This document shows positions 1-9,256 of a DNA stretch of 64,000 nucleotides, in pieces. The stretch lies in the NCBI RefSeq assembly GCF_000379125.1, contig NZ_KB900627.1, positions 596,663 through 660,662 of the forward strand. The letters are read 5' to 3'. Each line of letters begins with the position of its first letter. Within the stretch, counting starts at the first letter, position 1. The position numbers and the translations under genes are program-made. The notes below the pieces were generated by a model. It worked only from the letters and a program-made list of their open reading frames with translations, was not told the DNA's origin and did no database searches. This DNA comes from Methylosinus sp. LW4 (GTDB taxonomy: Bacteria; Pseudomonadota; Alphaproteobacteria; Rhizobiales; Beijerinckiaceae).

Positions 1-797
1 ACCCGGCGGCCGCTCTTGCCGGCATGGGCGAGCGCGTTGCGCATGAAGTGCACCCGGCAACGCTGCCAGCCGGCGTGCATCACCTTGGCGACCGCGGCTT
101 TTATTCCCTCGTGGGCGTCGGAGACGACGAGCTTGACGCCGCGCAGGCCGCGCCGCCGGAGCTTGCGCAGAAAATCGGTCCAGAAGGTTTCGGCTTCCGA
201 AGGGCCGATGTCCATGCCGAGCACCTCGCGCCGTCCGTCGTTGTTGACGCCGATAGCGACGATCACGGCCACCGAGACGATGCGGCCGTTCTGGCGGACT
301 TTGACGTAAGTCGCGTCGATCCAGACATAGGGCCAATCGCCTTCGATCGGGCGATCGAGAAAGGCTTTGACCTTTTCGTCGATCTCCTCGCAGAGCCGGC
401 TGACCTGGCTCTTGGAGACGCCGGAGCCGCCCATGGCTTTGACGAGATCGTCGACGGAGCGGGTCGAGACGCCCTGCACATAGGCCTCCTGGATCACCGC
501 CGTCAACGCCTTCTCGGCCACGCGGCGCGGCTCGAGGAAGCAGGGGAAATAGGTTCCCTTGCGGAGCTTGGGAATGCGCAGCTCCACCGTTCCAGCGCGC
601 GTCTCCCAGTCGCGATCCCGATAGCCGTTGCGCTGGGCCACGCGATCGGGCGAGCGCTCGCCGAGCGTGGCGCCGGTCTTCGCGCCGACCTCCAGCTCCA
701 TCAGCCGCTCGGCGGCGAAGCCGATCATCTCGCGAAGGAAATCGGCGTCGGGGGACTTTCCCAGAAGCGCCCGCAGGCTCATCATCTCGTCGGTCAT
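1..797 (-). CDS. IS256 (mutator) family transposase, 3' end outside window
   Basis: Reading leftward from an ATG at 797, the frame stays open to the left edge, so about 265 N-terminal residues are present and the C-terminus is missing. The protein begins [20 protein letters not shown] and carries the segments expected of IS256 transposases: [14 protein letters not shown] with the first catalytic Asp, [10 protein letters not shown] with the second, and the following [15 protein letters not shown] block. The catalytic Glu would lie beyond the edge. It catalyses cut-and-paste or copy-out transposition of its own element. The right end of the element appears to lie near 956, where an IS110 remnant starts abruptly. 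The visible part has no stop or frameshift, so this copy may be intact and recent. Confidence 0.9.
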   Translation of the reverse strand, partial: MTDEMMSLRALLGKSPDADFLREMIGFAAERLMELEVGAKTGATLGERSPDRVAQRNGYRDRDWETRAGTVELRIPKLRKGTYFPCFLEPRRVAEKALTAVIQEAYVQGVSTRSVDDLVKAMGGSGVSKSQVSRLCEEIDEKVKAFLDRPIEGDWPYVWIDATYVKVRQNGRIVSVAVIVAIGVNNDGRREVLGMDIGPSEAETFWTDFLRKLRRRGLRGVKLVVSDAHEGIKAAVAKVMHAGWQRCRVHFMRNALAHAGKSGRR

Positions 798-928
798 CGG
801 TGGGTTCCTCGGTTGCGTTGAGATTCGCAAACCGACCCTAACCGGAGAATCGCCGGTGGCCGCCGCAAGCCGCTCGCTCGCTACCGCGCTGTGAAAAGCG
901 CGCGTCGCGAGCGGTTTGCTCCCGAACT

Positions 929-956
929 GCTACACCATCAGAGGGGACACGACCCC
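929..956. repeat. Putative right terminal inverted repeat of the IS256 element
   Basis: About 130 bp upstream of the transposase start lies a sequence whose outward reading begins GGGGTCGTGTCCCCTCTGAT, a form typical of IS256-family ends. IS110 coding sequence begins immediately beyond it. The partner repeat would be left of the window, so pairing cannot be verified here. Confidence 0.45.
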
Positions 957-1099
957 GATAGAAGCGCCGAGCAGAGTAGTCGCCGAGAAAATCACCTTGC
1001 AAAAGCGGGAGCATCCACACACGCCCCGCCGCGAGCTGTTCCGCAGACCTGAAAGCTGCGCTTTGCCAAATCGATCGCCAAGACCTGGACTTCCACCAT
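957..1099 (-). pseudogene. IS110-family transposase, 5' fragment
   Basis: From an ATG at 1099 the leftward frame reads MVEVQVLAIDLAKRSFQVCG, the typical N-terminus of IS110 (DEDD) transposases with the first catalytic Asp in AIDLAK. After about 33 codons the frame meets a TGA, and the sequence stops at the presumed IS256 end near 956. The rest of the gene is absent. This is a dead fragment into which, or beside which, the IS256 element inserted. Confidence 0.7.
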
Positions 1100-1287
1100 A
1101 ATGACATCCTTCGTCGCGCCCCCTTCCGGGCGCCCTCCGACATCATACGACGCCGGCCGAAGGGGGCATCCACCCCATCAGTTCAGATTATGTCCCGCTC
1201 TCGCCGTTTGCCCCAGAACCCATGCTGAAGCCGATGCCGCTATCATACTCGCTCAAATCGGATTAACTTACACGAGCTCACTCATTC

Positions 1288-2433
1288 ATGGGTATGAAGT
1301 CGATGTCGTTGAAAGATCGTATTTTGTCTCCCGGACCCAAGAAGCTTCTCGCCATCGACGGCGGCGGCATTCGCGGTGTGCTGGCGCTCGAGATTCTGGC
1401 CAAGGTCGAATCCATCTTCGCAGCGGGGCGCAAAGACTATGTCCTGGCCAATGATTTTGACTACATTGCCGGAACCAGCACCGGCGGCATCATCGCCGCC
1501 GGGCTTTCAATTGGTATGCGCGTCAGCGAGATCATGGACTTCTACAATGTCGCCGGCCCTCGGATGTTCGAGAAGCAGTGGCTTTTGAAGCGTTTGAATG
1601 CAAATTACAGTAGCGAGCCGCTGGCTGAGAAATTGAAGGAGGTGTTCGGCGCCGGCACGCTTCTTGGCTCGGAAAAGCTGCGCACGCTGCTGCTCCTCGT
1701 CATGCGCAATGCGACAACGGATTCGCCTTGGCCGCTCTCGAATAATCCCTTCGCAAAATATAACGACCCTGAGCGCGACAACAGCAATCTCAAGATTCCG
1801 CTGTGGCAACTGGTCCGGGCCAGCACCGCCGCGCCAACCTATTTTCCTCCCGAGGCGATTGAGATCGGCGGGAAAATCCATCTTTTCGTCGACGGCGGCG
1901 TCACGGTCTACAATGATCCCGCCTTTCAAATGGTGTTGATGGCGACGCTCGATCGCTACTGGCCACGGGCACCGGAAGGACAGCGCGGCTGGGCGACAGG
2001 CGAGAACAACATGCTTGTCGTGTCCGTCGGTACGGGACTCGTGCCCATCGCCGACGAAAGTCTGTCGGCGGCAGGCATGCACCTTCTGTACAACGCGAGC
2101 CATGTTCCATCGGCTCTGATGAACGCCGCGCAGTTTGAGCAGGACCTGTTGTGCCGCGCCCTCGGAAAATGTCTTTGTGGCGATCCGCTCGATCGCGAAT
2201 TGGACGATATGCACGGCGTCCAGGGGCTTGTTCCGCAAAAGCGCTTCACCTATGTGCGCTACAATGCCGAGCTGACGCGCGACGGGTTGGCCAGACTCGA
2301 GTGTGGCGACATCGATCCCGCGCCGATTTGTGATCTCGCCTCGGTGGCGGCCATTCCCCAGTTGCGTCGCGTCGGCGCCGCCGTCGCGGAGAAACAGGTG
2401 CAGGCAACGCATTTTGCTGGATTTCTGAACTAA
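1288..2433 (+). CDS. Patatin-like phospholipase (CapV/CBASS-effector type)
   Basis: A 381-residue predicted serine lipid acyl hydrolase. The N-terminus has the oxyanion-hole motif DGGGIRG (about residues 24-30), the nucleophile elbow GTSTGG with Ser64, and the catalytic Asp of the dyad in VDGG near residue 202. No signal peptide or membrane segment is seen, so a cytosolic enzyme acting on the inner membrane is likely. Bacterial patatins of this layout are known effectors in anti-phage signalling systems such as CBASS, where they destroy the membrane. The next two genes encode nucleotide-type sensor or effector domains rather than housekeeping lipid enzymes, which favours a conflict role. There is no CD-NTase gene in the window. 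The start is the first of several clustered ATGs (1288, 1294, 1303) and its ribosome site is weak, so a slightly later start is possible. Confidence 0.85.
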   Translation: MGMKSMSLKDRILSPGPKKLLAIDGGGIRGVLALEILAKVESIFAAGRKDYVLANDFDYIAGTSTGGIIAAGLSIGMRVSEIMDFYNVAGPRMFEKQWLLKRLNANYSSEPLAEKLKEVFGAGTLLGSEKLRTLLLLVMRNATTDSPWPLSNNPFAKYNDPERDNSNLKIPLWQLVRASTAAPTYFPPEAIEIGGKIHLFVDGGVTVYNDPAFQMVLMATLDRYWPRAPEGQRGWATGENNMLVVSVGTGLVPIADESLSAAGMHLLYNASHVPSALMNAAQFEQDLLCRALGKCLCGDPLDRELDDMHGVQGLVPQKRFTYVRYNAELTRDGLARLECGDIDPAPICDLASVAAIPQLRRVGAAVAEKQVQATHFAGFLN

Positions 2434-2783
2434 GAGATCGCCGCGGAGCCTACCGCCGCTCGGCCGCGTTTCTCCCGGCGTTGCCCGTTCACCAGAATCG
2501 TGAGACGCAACGGAGCGTACAGTCTCCGCAGAGGCCCCCAGGCGACCACGAACGAAAGCGCTTCCTTCCCGAGGAGAGACCCTGCCGGCAAAAGTGAGCC
2601 CTGAGTGAAAGGACTGACTGGGCCTCAACCTATTCCGTGGACGATGCGCCAAGGCTAGAGGGTGGCCCGATGAGTCTGAGGCGGCGACGCTCTCAAAAGC
2701 TCTGCTCGGCCTCACCGCCGGATGGAAACTCTCTATCTAGACGGAGGAGCGGCCTGAGCCGCCGTGGAAAGGGTCGAGCCAAC

Positions 2784-3362
2784 ATGAGGGATACAAATCC
2801 TTCCCCTCCCAGAAAGGTAATCTTGTTCAGCGGCCACATGATCGACGCGCCCGGTCGCGAGAAGGCCCGCTTCCCCGCGGATAAGGAAGACATTGCGGCG
2901 CGCGCGATCGCAGCGGCTATGGACGAACTCGGCGTCAATTCGGCGGATCTGGCGATTTGTAGCGGAGCCTGCGGCGGAGATCTGCTTTTCGCCGAGGCCG
3001 CGTTGGCGCGAAAGGCGCGGCTGGAGCTCTATATTCCCTTCGAAGAAGCTACGTTTATCGAGAAATCGGTCGATTTTGCCGGGGACGACTGGCGAGTACG
3101 TTTTCTTGCCGCGAAATCACAGGCCGAGCTGCATACCGTGCCACTCGAGCACAAAATCAGAAATGACGCCGACCCGTACGAAGAAGTCAATTTATGGATG
3201 CTGGAGCGGGCGGAGCGGTTCGGCGCCGATAAGGTCGAATTCATTTGCCTTTGGAACGGCCAAGAAGGGGACGGTCCCGGCGGCACGCGCCATATGATGA
3301 ACGAATTAAAGAAGAAAGGCGGGCAGACCCACTGGCTCGATACGACAAAGCTCTGGAGATAA
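2784..3362 (+). CDS. SLOG-like Rossmann-fold protein of unknown function
   Basis: A 192-residue protein that begins with a hydrophobic strand (KVILFSGHM, residues about 12-20) and later has SGACGGDLLFAEAAL, a glycine-rich turn reminiscent of SLOG/DprA-LOG nucleotide-binding domains. Other conserved-looking blocks are IPFEEATFIEKSV, the DPYEEVNLWMLERA helix, FICLWNGQEGDGPGGT and a C-terminal HWLDTTKLW. I do not recognise a named family beyond SLOG-like. The gene follows the patatin gene after 350 bp and precedes the TPR gene by 103 bp on the same strand. SLOG domains are predicted to bind or process nucleotide ligands in bacterial conflict systems, so a sensor role for the neighbouring patatin is a plausible inference. 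The ATG at 2784 is preceded by GGAAAGGG about 10 bases upstream. Confidence 0.7.
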   Translation: MRDTNPSPPRKVILFSGHMIDAPGREKARFPADKEDIAARAIAAAMDELGVNSADLAICSGACGGDLLFAEAALARKARLELYIPFEEATFIEKSVDFAGDDWRVRFLAAKSQAELHTVPLEHKIRNDADPYEEVNLWMLERAERFGADKVEFICLWNGQEGDGPGGTRHMMNELKKKGGQTHWLDTTKLWR

Positions 3363-3465
3363 ATTCGCAGAGTTCATCCCGGAAGCCTGGATCCTCGAAT
3401 AATTTGCCGCGAAACCGCATCAGCTTTACGGTCGTCACAGGATTATTGGCAAAAGGGGGAACGTT

Positions 3466-4821
3466 ATGAATCCGCCGATATTGAAACCCATATGCTTCAT
3501 GGTCATGCCGTTTGGCGAAAAGAACACGGGCGCGGAGCCGCCCGCTCCCGGCAAGATTGATTTCAACGCGCTTTGGGACGAGGTCTTTCGGCCGTTCATC
3601 GAGGATTTGGGCTACATCGCCGTCCGCGCCGACGAGGATATCGGCGGCTCGATCATAGCGGATATGTTGGAGCGGCTATATTTCTCCGATCTCGTGATCG
3701 CCGATCTCACGATTCCCAACGCGAACGTCTATTACGAAGTGGGCGTGCGCCACGCGCTCAAAAACAGCGGGTGCGTTCTGGTGAGCGCGGACTGGTCCCG
3801 CCAGCTGTTCGACCTCAATCAGATCCGTCAGGCGCGCTATCCTCTGCCGGACGGCAAGTTCACGGAAGAGGCCGTCAAACTGATCCACGCCGCGCTCGCC
3901 GCTGCGGTGAATCATCTCGCAAAGGGCGAAAACCCCGTCTATCAGACATTGCCGGGCCTGCCCTCGGCGGTGGACGAGAGCCGAGCGACCGTCATCCGGG
4001 AGCAACTCGACAGATTGTCGAAATTTCAGGCAAGCGTTCGGGCCGTTCGGGCCGCGCCGAGCGGCGAACGCGCCGTACAGGCGCGCGCGCTTGCAGCCGC
4101 GTTCCCGCCTCAAGGCGTGAAGCTCTCTGGAGTCGCTTTGGAGATCGTGCGGCTGCTGCGCGACTTCGCGGGCTGGAAGGAGACGGAGGACTATATTGAG
4201 GGGCTGCCGGCGGAAATGCGGGCGCTTCCCTATTTGCGCGAGCAATATTGTCTTGCACGCTCCGAGCAAGGCGATCGTATCGCGGCCGTCGGCGCGCTGG
4301 AAGAGTTGGTAAAGACCAGCGGCGACACCTCCGAACGTCAGGGGTTGTTGGGCGGTCGCTACAAACGTCTGTATCGGGATGCGAACTCAGAGGGTGATAA
4401 GCAGCGTTTCCTGGGAAAGGCGATCGAACATTACAATCGCGGCATGATGCTCAATCTCAATGACTATTTCCCCTCCTGCAATCTCCCGGTGCTTTATCGA
4501 GAGCGCGGCAGACGCGGCGATGACGCGCGCGCCAAGGCCGCTGCGACCCTCGCCCGCCTTGCCTGCGATCGCGCGATTGCCTTGGGCTGCGAGGACGAAT
4601 GGACGCGACCAACGCTGCTCGTCGTCGCCTTTTTCGAAGGCAACCTCGACGAGGTTGACGAGCTTTGCGACAGGGTCATCGAGGACGGAGCCGCCAAATG
4701 GCAACTAGACACGGCGCTCAAGGATCTCGCGGCGACAATCGCTTCCACACCGGACGAAGACGTCAAGAAGGGATTGAGCGCGGTCTTAGATCGGCTCAAG
4801 GCGCTTTACAGCGAAGCGTAA
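3466..4821 (+). CDS. Deoxyribosyltransferase/TIR-like domain with TPR region (TRAFs-binding type)
   Basis: A 451-residue protein in two parts. Residues about 8-150 form a nucleoside-deoxyribosyltransferase- or TIR-like domain: CFMVMPFGEK, RADEDIGGSIIADM, IADLTIPNANVYYEVGVRHA. This pattern is typical of proteins annotated as TRAFs-binding (DUF4071) and of the DRHyd-like domains in predicted nucleotide-based conflict systems. Residues about 220-451 are helical and TPR-like (a GWKETEDYIEGL repeat, a NRGMMLNLNDYFPSCNLP block, and CDRAIALGCEDEW). A good ribosome site (AAGGGGG) precedes the ATG at 3466. It sits third in the patatin cluster. Whether the N-terminal domain hydrolyses NAD or nucleotides, or only binds them, cannot be told from the sequence. 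The conserved Glu in YYEVGVRHA could be catalytic. Confidence 0.75.
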   Translation: MNPPILKPICFMVMPFGEKNTGAEPPAPGKIDFNALWDEVFRPFIEDLGYIAVRADEDIGGSIIADMLERLYFSDLVIADLTIPNANVYYEVGVRHALKNSGCVLVSADWSRQLFDLNQIRQARYPLPDGKFTEEAVKLIHAALAAAVNHLAKGENPVYQTLPGLPSAVDESRATVIREQLDRLSKFQASVRAVRAAPSGERAVQARALAAAFPPQGVKLSGVALEIVRLLRDFAGWKETEDYIEGLPAEMRALPYLREQYCLARSEQGDRIAAVGALEELVKTSGDTSERQGLLGGRYKRLYRDANSEGDKQRFLGKAIEHYNRGMMLNLNDYFPSCNLPVLYRERGRRGDDARAKAAATLARLACDRAIALGCEDEWTRPTLLVVAFFEGNLDEVDELCDRVIEDGAAKWQLDTALKDLAATIASTPDEDVKKGLSAVLDRLKALYSEA

Positions 4822-4909
4822 CTGTGAATGGGGGCGATCGAAGGGAAAGGGGGTTGCGGTGCAATTTTTGTCGATAGCTACGCGACGGGGTCCTTGCAGT
4901 TCGTTCGGA

Positions 4910-5290
4910 TCAGGCCGCGAGCACCGCACTCCAGATTTCGAGCGCAGTTGTCCCCGCGGCTCTAAATCTGCTCAGCGCGAATTGATTCTTCCTGATGCGA
5001 TGCATGAGTTCGACGCCGGCGAGCGTGATCGCCGCATGTCGGAATCGCTTGAACCCGAGCATCGGCCCCAAACGAAGCTTGATGGATCGGTGATCCTGTT
5101 CGATCAGATTGTTCAGGTATTTCGAAGATCGAATGCGAGTCCGTGCGCCGCCTCGATTCTGTGCGAGAAGTTCGCACGCCGCCCGATGTGACGCCTGATA
5201 TCCCGGCGGCCGTCCGTGGCTCGCGAACGCGCGACGGAAAAACGCTTTGGCGGTGGCGACATCTCGCTTGGCGCTTCACGGCCGTTCGTG
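4910..5290 (-). pseudogene. IS6-family transposase, C-terminal remnant
   Basis: The leftward frame ending at TGA 4912-4910 reads AKRDVATAKAFFRRAF, then KYLNNLIEQDHRSIKLRLGP, then MLGFKRFRHAAITLAGVELM, ending IWSAVLAA. This is the C-terminal half of an IS6-family DDE transposase, including the catalytic Glu in LIEQDHRSIK. A TGA lies in frame just upstream of the AKRDVATAK segment, and no N-terminal half is present. It is a dead fragment wedged between the TPR gene and the TIR gene. The TIR reading frame ends at 5311, so the remnant may have replaced its original 3' end. Confidence 0.75.
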
Positions 5291-5310
5291 AAACTTGCAC
5301 CACAGCCGGA

Positions 5311-7368
5311 TCAACAACGCTGATTAAGCGGTCTATAGGGACCAAGGAGTTTATTCTTGACGAAAAATTCGTCTGCCATTTCTTTTCCTCCGAGGCAGGC
5401 GGCTTGCTCCGCCATGGCTGCCGCGCGTTGCCGTCTGTTTTCTGTTGAAAGATCAGCATCAAGATTTCCGATCAGGATATGTTTTGCATGCGCAATATAC
5501 GAGCGCGGGTTTCCCCTTTGTTTTGCCTGTTCCAACAATTTTATCGCAGCGATCACGTCATCCCGATTTGTCGCTTGCCCATTTGATTCCAATAAACTTC
5601 CGGCAAGGTTTACCATCGCTACCGAATTTCCATTGTCGACGGCCTGCTTCCACCACTTTTTTGCCTCGTCTCGGCGTCGGTTCTCAAAGTAATTCTCGTC
5701 TGGAGCTTTGAGTTCGCGTCCGTATACCCCGTCGTAATATGCACCGAGCATGTTCATTGCATAAGCAGACCCGGATTTCTGCGCCGTCGACCAGTTTGCC
5801 AGCGCATCTTTCATCGCGACCAAGGCACCGCTCCGATCGCCGATATTCGCATATATTTCCGCTAACGCGGCGCTGGCTCGACCCAACTGAGCGAAAATCT
5901 GCCGGTGCCGCGTGCGCGAACCCGCGCCCTTGGCGGCGATCCCACAGACTCGGATGGCGTCCTGGATTTGCGTCGCCGTGAGCGCCGACATGTCGAGCGG
6001 TCCGTCGTGCGAACCGTTGTCGTCGTCGAAGCGATTTCCGGCCAGCCGTGTGCAATCGTTATAAGCGACCGCCTCGGTTCGCGGTTCCGTTTCCGTTGGT
6101 CGTTGGCTTTTTCGGGCGGGCACTTCCCGTAGCTCGCTTTCAACCGCATTCGGGGGAATCTTCGCCCGCACCGTATCGCGTTCCTTGATCGCGACTTCCA
6201 ATGTTTCTTTCACTTTGTCACGTTCATGCTCGGCATTTTGCAATTTTGTGAGTAACTTCTCATTTTCGCGCCGTGCTATGTCGTCGACCGCCGCCTTCGT
6301 CACGTTCACCGCATTTTCAAATGATTGATATAAGTTATTTTTTTCTTTCTCGATTTTTTCTTTTTCTAGCTTCATCGCCGCAAGCTGTGTTTGGGCGTCG
6401 GACAGTTCTGATTTCATGTCGTTCGTGTTTATGTTGCAATCGGCATGAAAAAAAAATGAGCCAATGACAACCCCCGCAATACCTGTCATTCCGCCGGCGA
6501 CGCCTAACCATCTCGATCGGACGGCGGACGCGTGGCGATCGGTGCGCAGCCGATCCAGCTCGACAAGAGCAGAATTGTAGTTTTTCTTCAAACTGTCGTT
6601 TTCGATTTCGAGGGCGTTCCGCTTCTCATCCATTTTGGATATTTCTGCGGCATAAAACGTTCCATCCAGAGACAATATCGATTTTGCAATACTTGGCCTA
6701 TCGCCATAAGAGGACGCATTCAATTCATTTAGCCAGCTATTAAATAAATTAGCAACCTCATCGATCGCTTCCATTACCCTAGAAGTTGAGCGATTAAGAG
6801 CAGACTTGATTTCACTCTTTGTATTATTCAATTCTTTTTCGAACGTTAGCCGCTCGTTTGTTTTTACGTCTCCAACGATCGACATAACTTCGGGATCATC
6901 CGGATGCGATTGCACCCAAACAAGAAGGTCCTGATTACCTCCTAGCATTTTTGCAGTAAATAACTCTGAAATTCCCGGCCTTCCGATGCGTACAGAAATG
7001 GCAGAAAGAATTTTCTGCCACCCGTCATGCGGAATTGTACTGTCCCATCCGGACAAGTCTTCCGTCTGTTCATATTGAAATTGAATTGGGGGCTTACAAA
7101 TTTCGAGGAAACAGGGGACAAGCTTGTCATGATCCAACGCATGACTCGCTTCCGCCTTGACCCATTTCGATTTTACGGCGGATGCACTCCAGCACACAAG
7201 AACAGCTCGCGACCTTCCGAGATGCTCTTCCAACTCCTCGTCCCAATGCGCGCCAACACCGATCCGGGCGTCGGACCAGACAGAAACTCCGAGTAGTCGC
7301 AGCGCATCGACAATTTTCCGAATGCTTTCAGCGTCTTCCCTCGCATAACTAACAAATACATCGTCCAT
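5311..7368 (-). CDS. TIR-domain protein with membrane anchor, coiled coil and Sel1-like repeats
   Basis: A 685-residue multidomain protein. Residues 1-130 form a TIR domain (DDVFVSYAREDA at the start, and KSKWVKAEASHAL holding the conserved Glu73 that serves as the NADase residue in catalytic TIRs). Residues about 170-285 are helical. A single hydrophobic segment (WLGVAGGMTGIAGVVIGSFF, about 288-307) should anchor it in the inner membrane, and a long Lys/Glu-rich coiled coil follows (about 317-400). The C-terminal third contains Sel1/TPR-like repeats (AYAMNMLGAYYDG, NGNSVAMVNLAGSLLESNG). Many bacterial TIR proteins deplete NAD or make cyclic ADP-ribose signals in phage defence. It converges on the patatin cluster. 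The stretch around 6300-7200 is clearly poorer in GC than its neighbours, suggesting transfer. An IS6 remnant abuts the 3' end, so the C-terminus may be altered. Confidence 0.85.
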   Translation of the reverse strand: MDDVFVSYAREDAESIRKIVDALRLLGVSVWSDARIGVGAHWDEELEEHLGRSRAVLVCWSASAVKSKWVKAEASHALDHDKLVPCFLEICKPPIQFQYEQTEDLSGWDSTIPHDGWQKILSAISVRIGRPGISELFTAKMLGGNQDLLVWVQSHPDDPEVMSIVGDVKTNERLTFEKELNNTKSEIKSALNRSTSRVMEAIDEVANLFNSWLNELNASSYGDRPSIAKSILSLDGTFYAAEISKMDEKRNALEIENDSLKKNYNSALVELDRLRTDRHASAVRSRWLGVAGGMTGIAGVVIGSFFFHADCNINTNDMKSELSDAQTQLAAMKLEKEKIEKEKNNLYQSFENAVNVTKAAVDDIARRENEKLLTKLQNAEHERDKVKETLEVAIKERDTVRAKIPPNAVESELREVPARKSQRPTETEPRTEAVAYNDCTRLAGNRFDDDNGSHDGPLDMSALTATQIQDAIRVCGIAAKGAGSRTRHRQIFAQLGRASAALAEIYANIGDRSGALVAMKDALANWSTAQKSGSAYAMNMLGAYYDGVYGRELKAPDENYFENRRRDEAKKWWKQAVDNGNSVAMVNLAGSLLESNGQATNRDDVIAAIKLLEQAKQRGNPRSYIAHAKHILIGNLDADLSTENRRQRAAAMAEQAACLGGKEMADEFFVKNKLLGPYRPLNQRC

Positions 7369-7529
7369 TGCACTTCCTCGGGCGGAAACACAGAAGCATC
7401 ACAAATCCGTCGTGTGGAATCAAGCGTAAAGCAACAACGCGGCAGGGCGATCGGGTGAAGATGTAGGTGACAAGACGCGTATGACCTGAATCTGTCGGAA
7501 TCCTCTGATTCGATCTTTAGGGGATTGCG

Positions 7530-7760
7530 ACGGACGCGAGCGGACGCGACTTCGAGGCTCTGGCCGAGATGACGGCTTTTCTAGCCTATTTCAAAGATCT
7601 GCCTGATCGTCGGCAGGCCGGGGAGGTCGTCTATCCGCTCGACGAAATATTGCTCTTGTGCCTGCTCGCCGTGCTGGCCGGGGCGGAGGCCTTCACCGAT
7701 ATCGCGCGTTTCGGCGAGAAGAAGCTCGACCTGTTGCGTCGCTTCCGCCGGCGATGTCCC
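7530..7760 (+). pseudogene. ISAs1-family transposase, N-terminal fragment
   Basis: The rightward frame through ATG 7569 reads MTAFLAYFKDLPDRRQ, then YPLDEILLLCLLAVLAGAEA and FTDIARFGEKKLDLLRRF, the characteristic N-terminus of ISAs1 (H-repeat) transposases. Similarity stops abruptly after about 7755 and the frame ends at 7784. The DDE core is missing, so this is a dead end-fragment. Confidence 0.75.
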
Positions 7761-8904
7761 GTAAACTCGATACAGGCGCGTTGACGCCACGCGGGCTGAT
7801 TTCAAGCGGCCGTCGTCACGGGCTTCCACTCAGCCATCGCCCTGAGGCGATGCAGACGGACGGCAATGGCGGAACGCCTGGAAGGTCTAGATGGAACGAA
7901 GAGATTGCGCCCCCTTCTTCTGGGATCTCAGGGGCGCAAAATCAATAGCTTATATTGATGAGCCCACACCGATCGGCGTCCTGGCCCCGCGCCGATTTAC
8001 AGCCCAGAAATCTGCGTAGATGGACAACCGCGCCGTCCTTGGGACCGAGTGGCCGATAGACCGTCTCGGCCAGCGGAGGCGCGCCCGTCCGTCCGTCGCG
8101 GGACACCCAGGACGCCGCCAGGCGTCCAGCCACTCCGGTTTGCCCGGCCGCAGCCGCCGGTTCGCAGCGCCACGCAACTCCGGGCGCAACCACGCCGTGG
8201 CGGCGAGCGCGACATCGCTGCCGGCCAGGCGAAAATTTCCGCCGCGTCGCGCTGCGGCGTCGACGGTGCCCGACTCCCGCGGAAAACATCGCGCCGGCGG
8301 CCCTGCCGATGACGGATAGACGCGGGAAATCATGTTGTTAGACGGCTGTTCCGCGTCGCCGCTTGGCACCCCGCGGGGTCCCGGCGGGCGGGCCGCGGTA
8401 CCGGGGTTGATCGCGTAAGGAAAGTCGAATCGCGCATGTCGCAACGCAATCCATAACGGCGTTTTATCGTATCATTACGTATACAAACCGCCGCGCTTGT
8501 CGCCCCTATTCGACGTCCGATAATCTTAGCTTATCGGACATAGTGAGCGCCCCTTGGAAACCGCGCTTGTCATTCGCATTTCATGGCTGGACAGCCCCCG
8601 AAAGTCGAATTCAGGCGTCGGATCTGCGCGGTTCATTCGTGGACTGACACTGGCGAAGCCCGGATATTCGAGCATCGCCCTCTCCAAAACGGCGGGACGG
8701 ACCCCGAGGTCGGCGGCCGCAATCGCCGCCGAAGCGGCGCGACAGGCTTTCGTTCGGGCCCGCCATCCCGGCGGCCACGGCGTCGTTTCGCACTGACCAG
8801 TAGACCGCCGCCCGGGTAGCGGCGTGGCCAGGCGGACCCATTTTTGAACCGCACGCCCCGCCGGCGCCTTGCATTCGGCTACCCCTTTGGGGTATTCATC
8901 GACT
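7761..8904. other. Region without a recognisable gene
   Basis: About 1.1 kb of GC-rich DNA between the ISAs1 fragment and the HigB-like gene. A leftward open frame at 7950-8444 (about 164 codons) has composition that could be coding but matches nothing I recognise, and its very high Arg/Gly/Pro content argues against it. The short frames at 8526-8830 look like codon-bias shadows. The position, between a transposase fragment and a toxin-antitoxin pair, suggests relics of mobile DNA. Confidence 0.4.
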
Positions 8905-9252
8905 ATGAATTCGCCCGCCCTCATCACCGTCGTTGAGACAGAAACCTATCTGGCGCGCGCGACGGAGATCATGAGCGAAGCCGAGAGAACGGCCGTCATC
9001 GATATGATCGCGGCCGACCCTCGAGCCGGTGATTTGATCCAAGGAACGGGCGGCATGCGGAAGGTCCGCGTTCCGCTGGGCGGAAAAGGAAAACGAGGCG
9101 GGGCCCGCCTCATCACATTTTTTCATGACGCCGACATGCCGTGCTTTCTGATCACGGTCTACGCCAAGGACGTGCAAGCAGACCTCGATCCCAGACAGCG
9201 CAAAGCGGCGACGGCGCTCACCGACGCGATCCGCGCCCAATTCCGGAGATAG
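8905..9252 (+). CDS. RelE/HigB2-type toxin of a type II toxin-antitoxin pair
   Basis: A 115-residue protein starting MNSPALITVVETETYLARAT. The central segment (GDLIQGTGGMRKVRVPLGGK, then GKRGGARLITFF and PCFLITVYAKD) is the signature of the RelE/HigB2 ribosome-dependent mRNA interferase subfamily: GTGG-R-(K/R)-R turn, basic GK-GG-R strand, and LITVYAK-strand. The toxin-first order, with the XRE antitoxin 4 bp downstream, is that of HigBA. I placed the start at 8905 because the known family N-terminus begins here; an earlier in-frame ATG at 8869 would add twelve unusual residues. The pair probably stabilises this plasmid. Confidence 0.85.
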   Translation: MNSPALITVVETETYLARATEIMSEAERTAVIDMIAADPRAGDLIQGTGGMRKVRVPLGGKGKRGGARLITFFHDADMPCFLITVYAKDVQADLDPRQRKAATALTDAIRAQFRR

Positions 9253-9256
9253 GACG

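Noticed and set aside
24..821. Open frame of 265 codons on the + strand at the left edge
   Set aside because: It is antisense to the IS256 transposase, whose catalytic blocks are on the minus strand.
1507..2715. Open frame of about 400 codons antisense to the patatin gene
   Set aside because: The patatin gene on the + strand has its Ser-Asp dyad and oxyanion motif; the antisense has no recognisable domain.
3466..7368. CBASS system with a CD-NTase
   Set aside because: No CD-NTase, Cap2 or Cap3 gene was found; only the effector-like patatin resembles CBASS.
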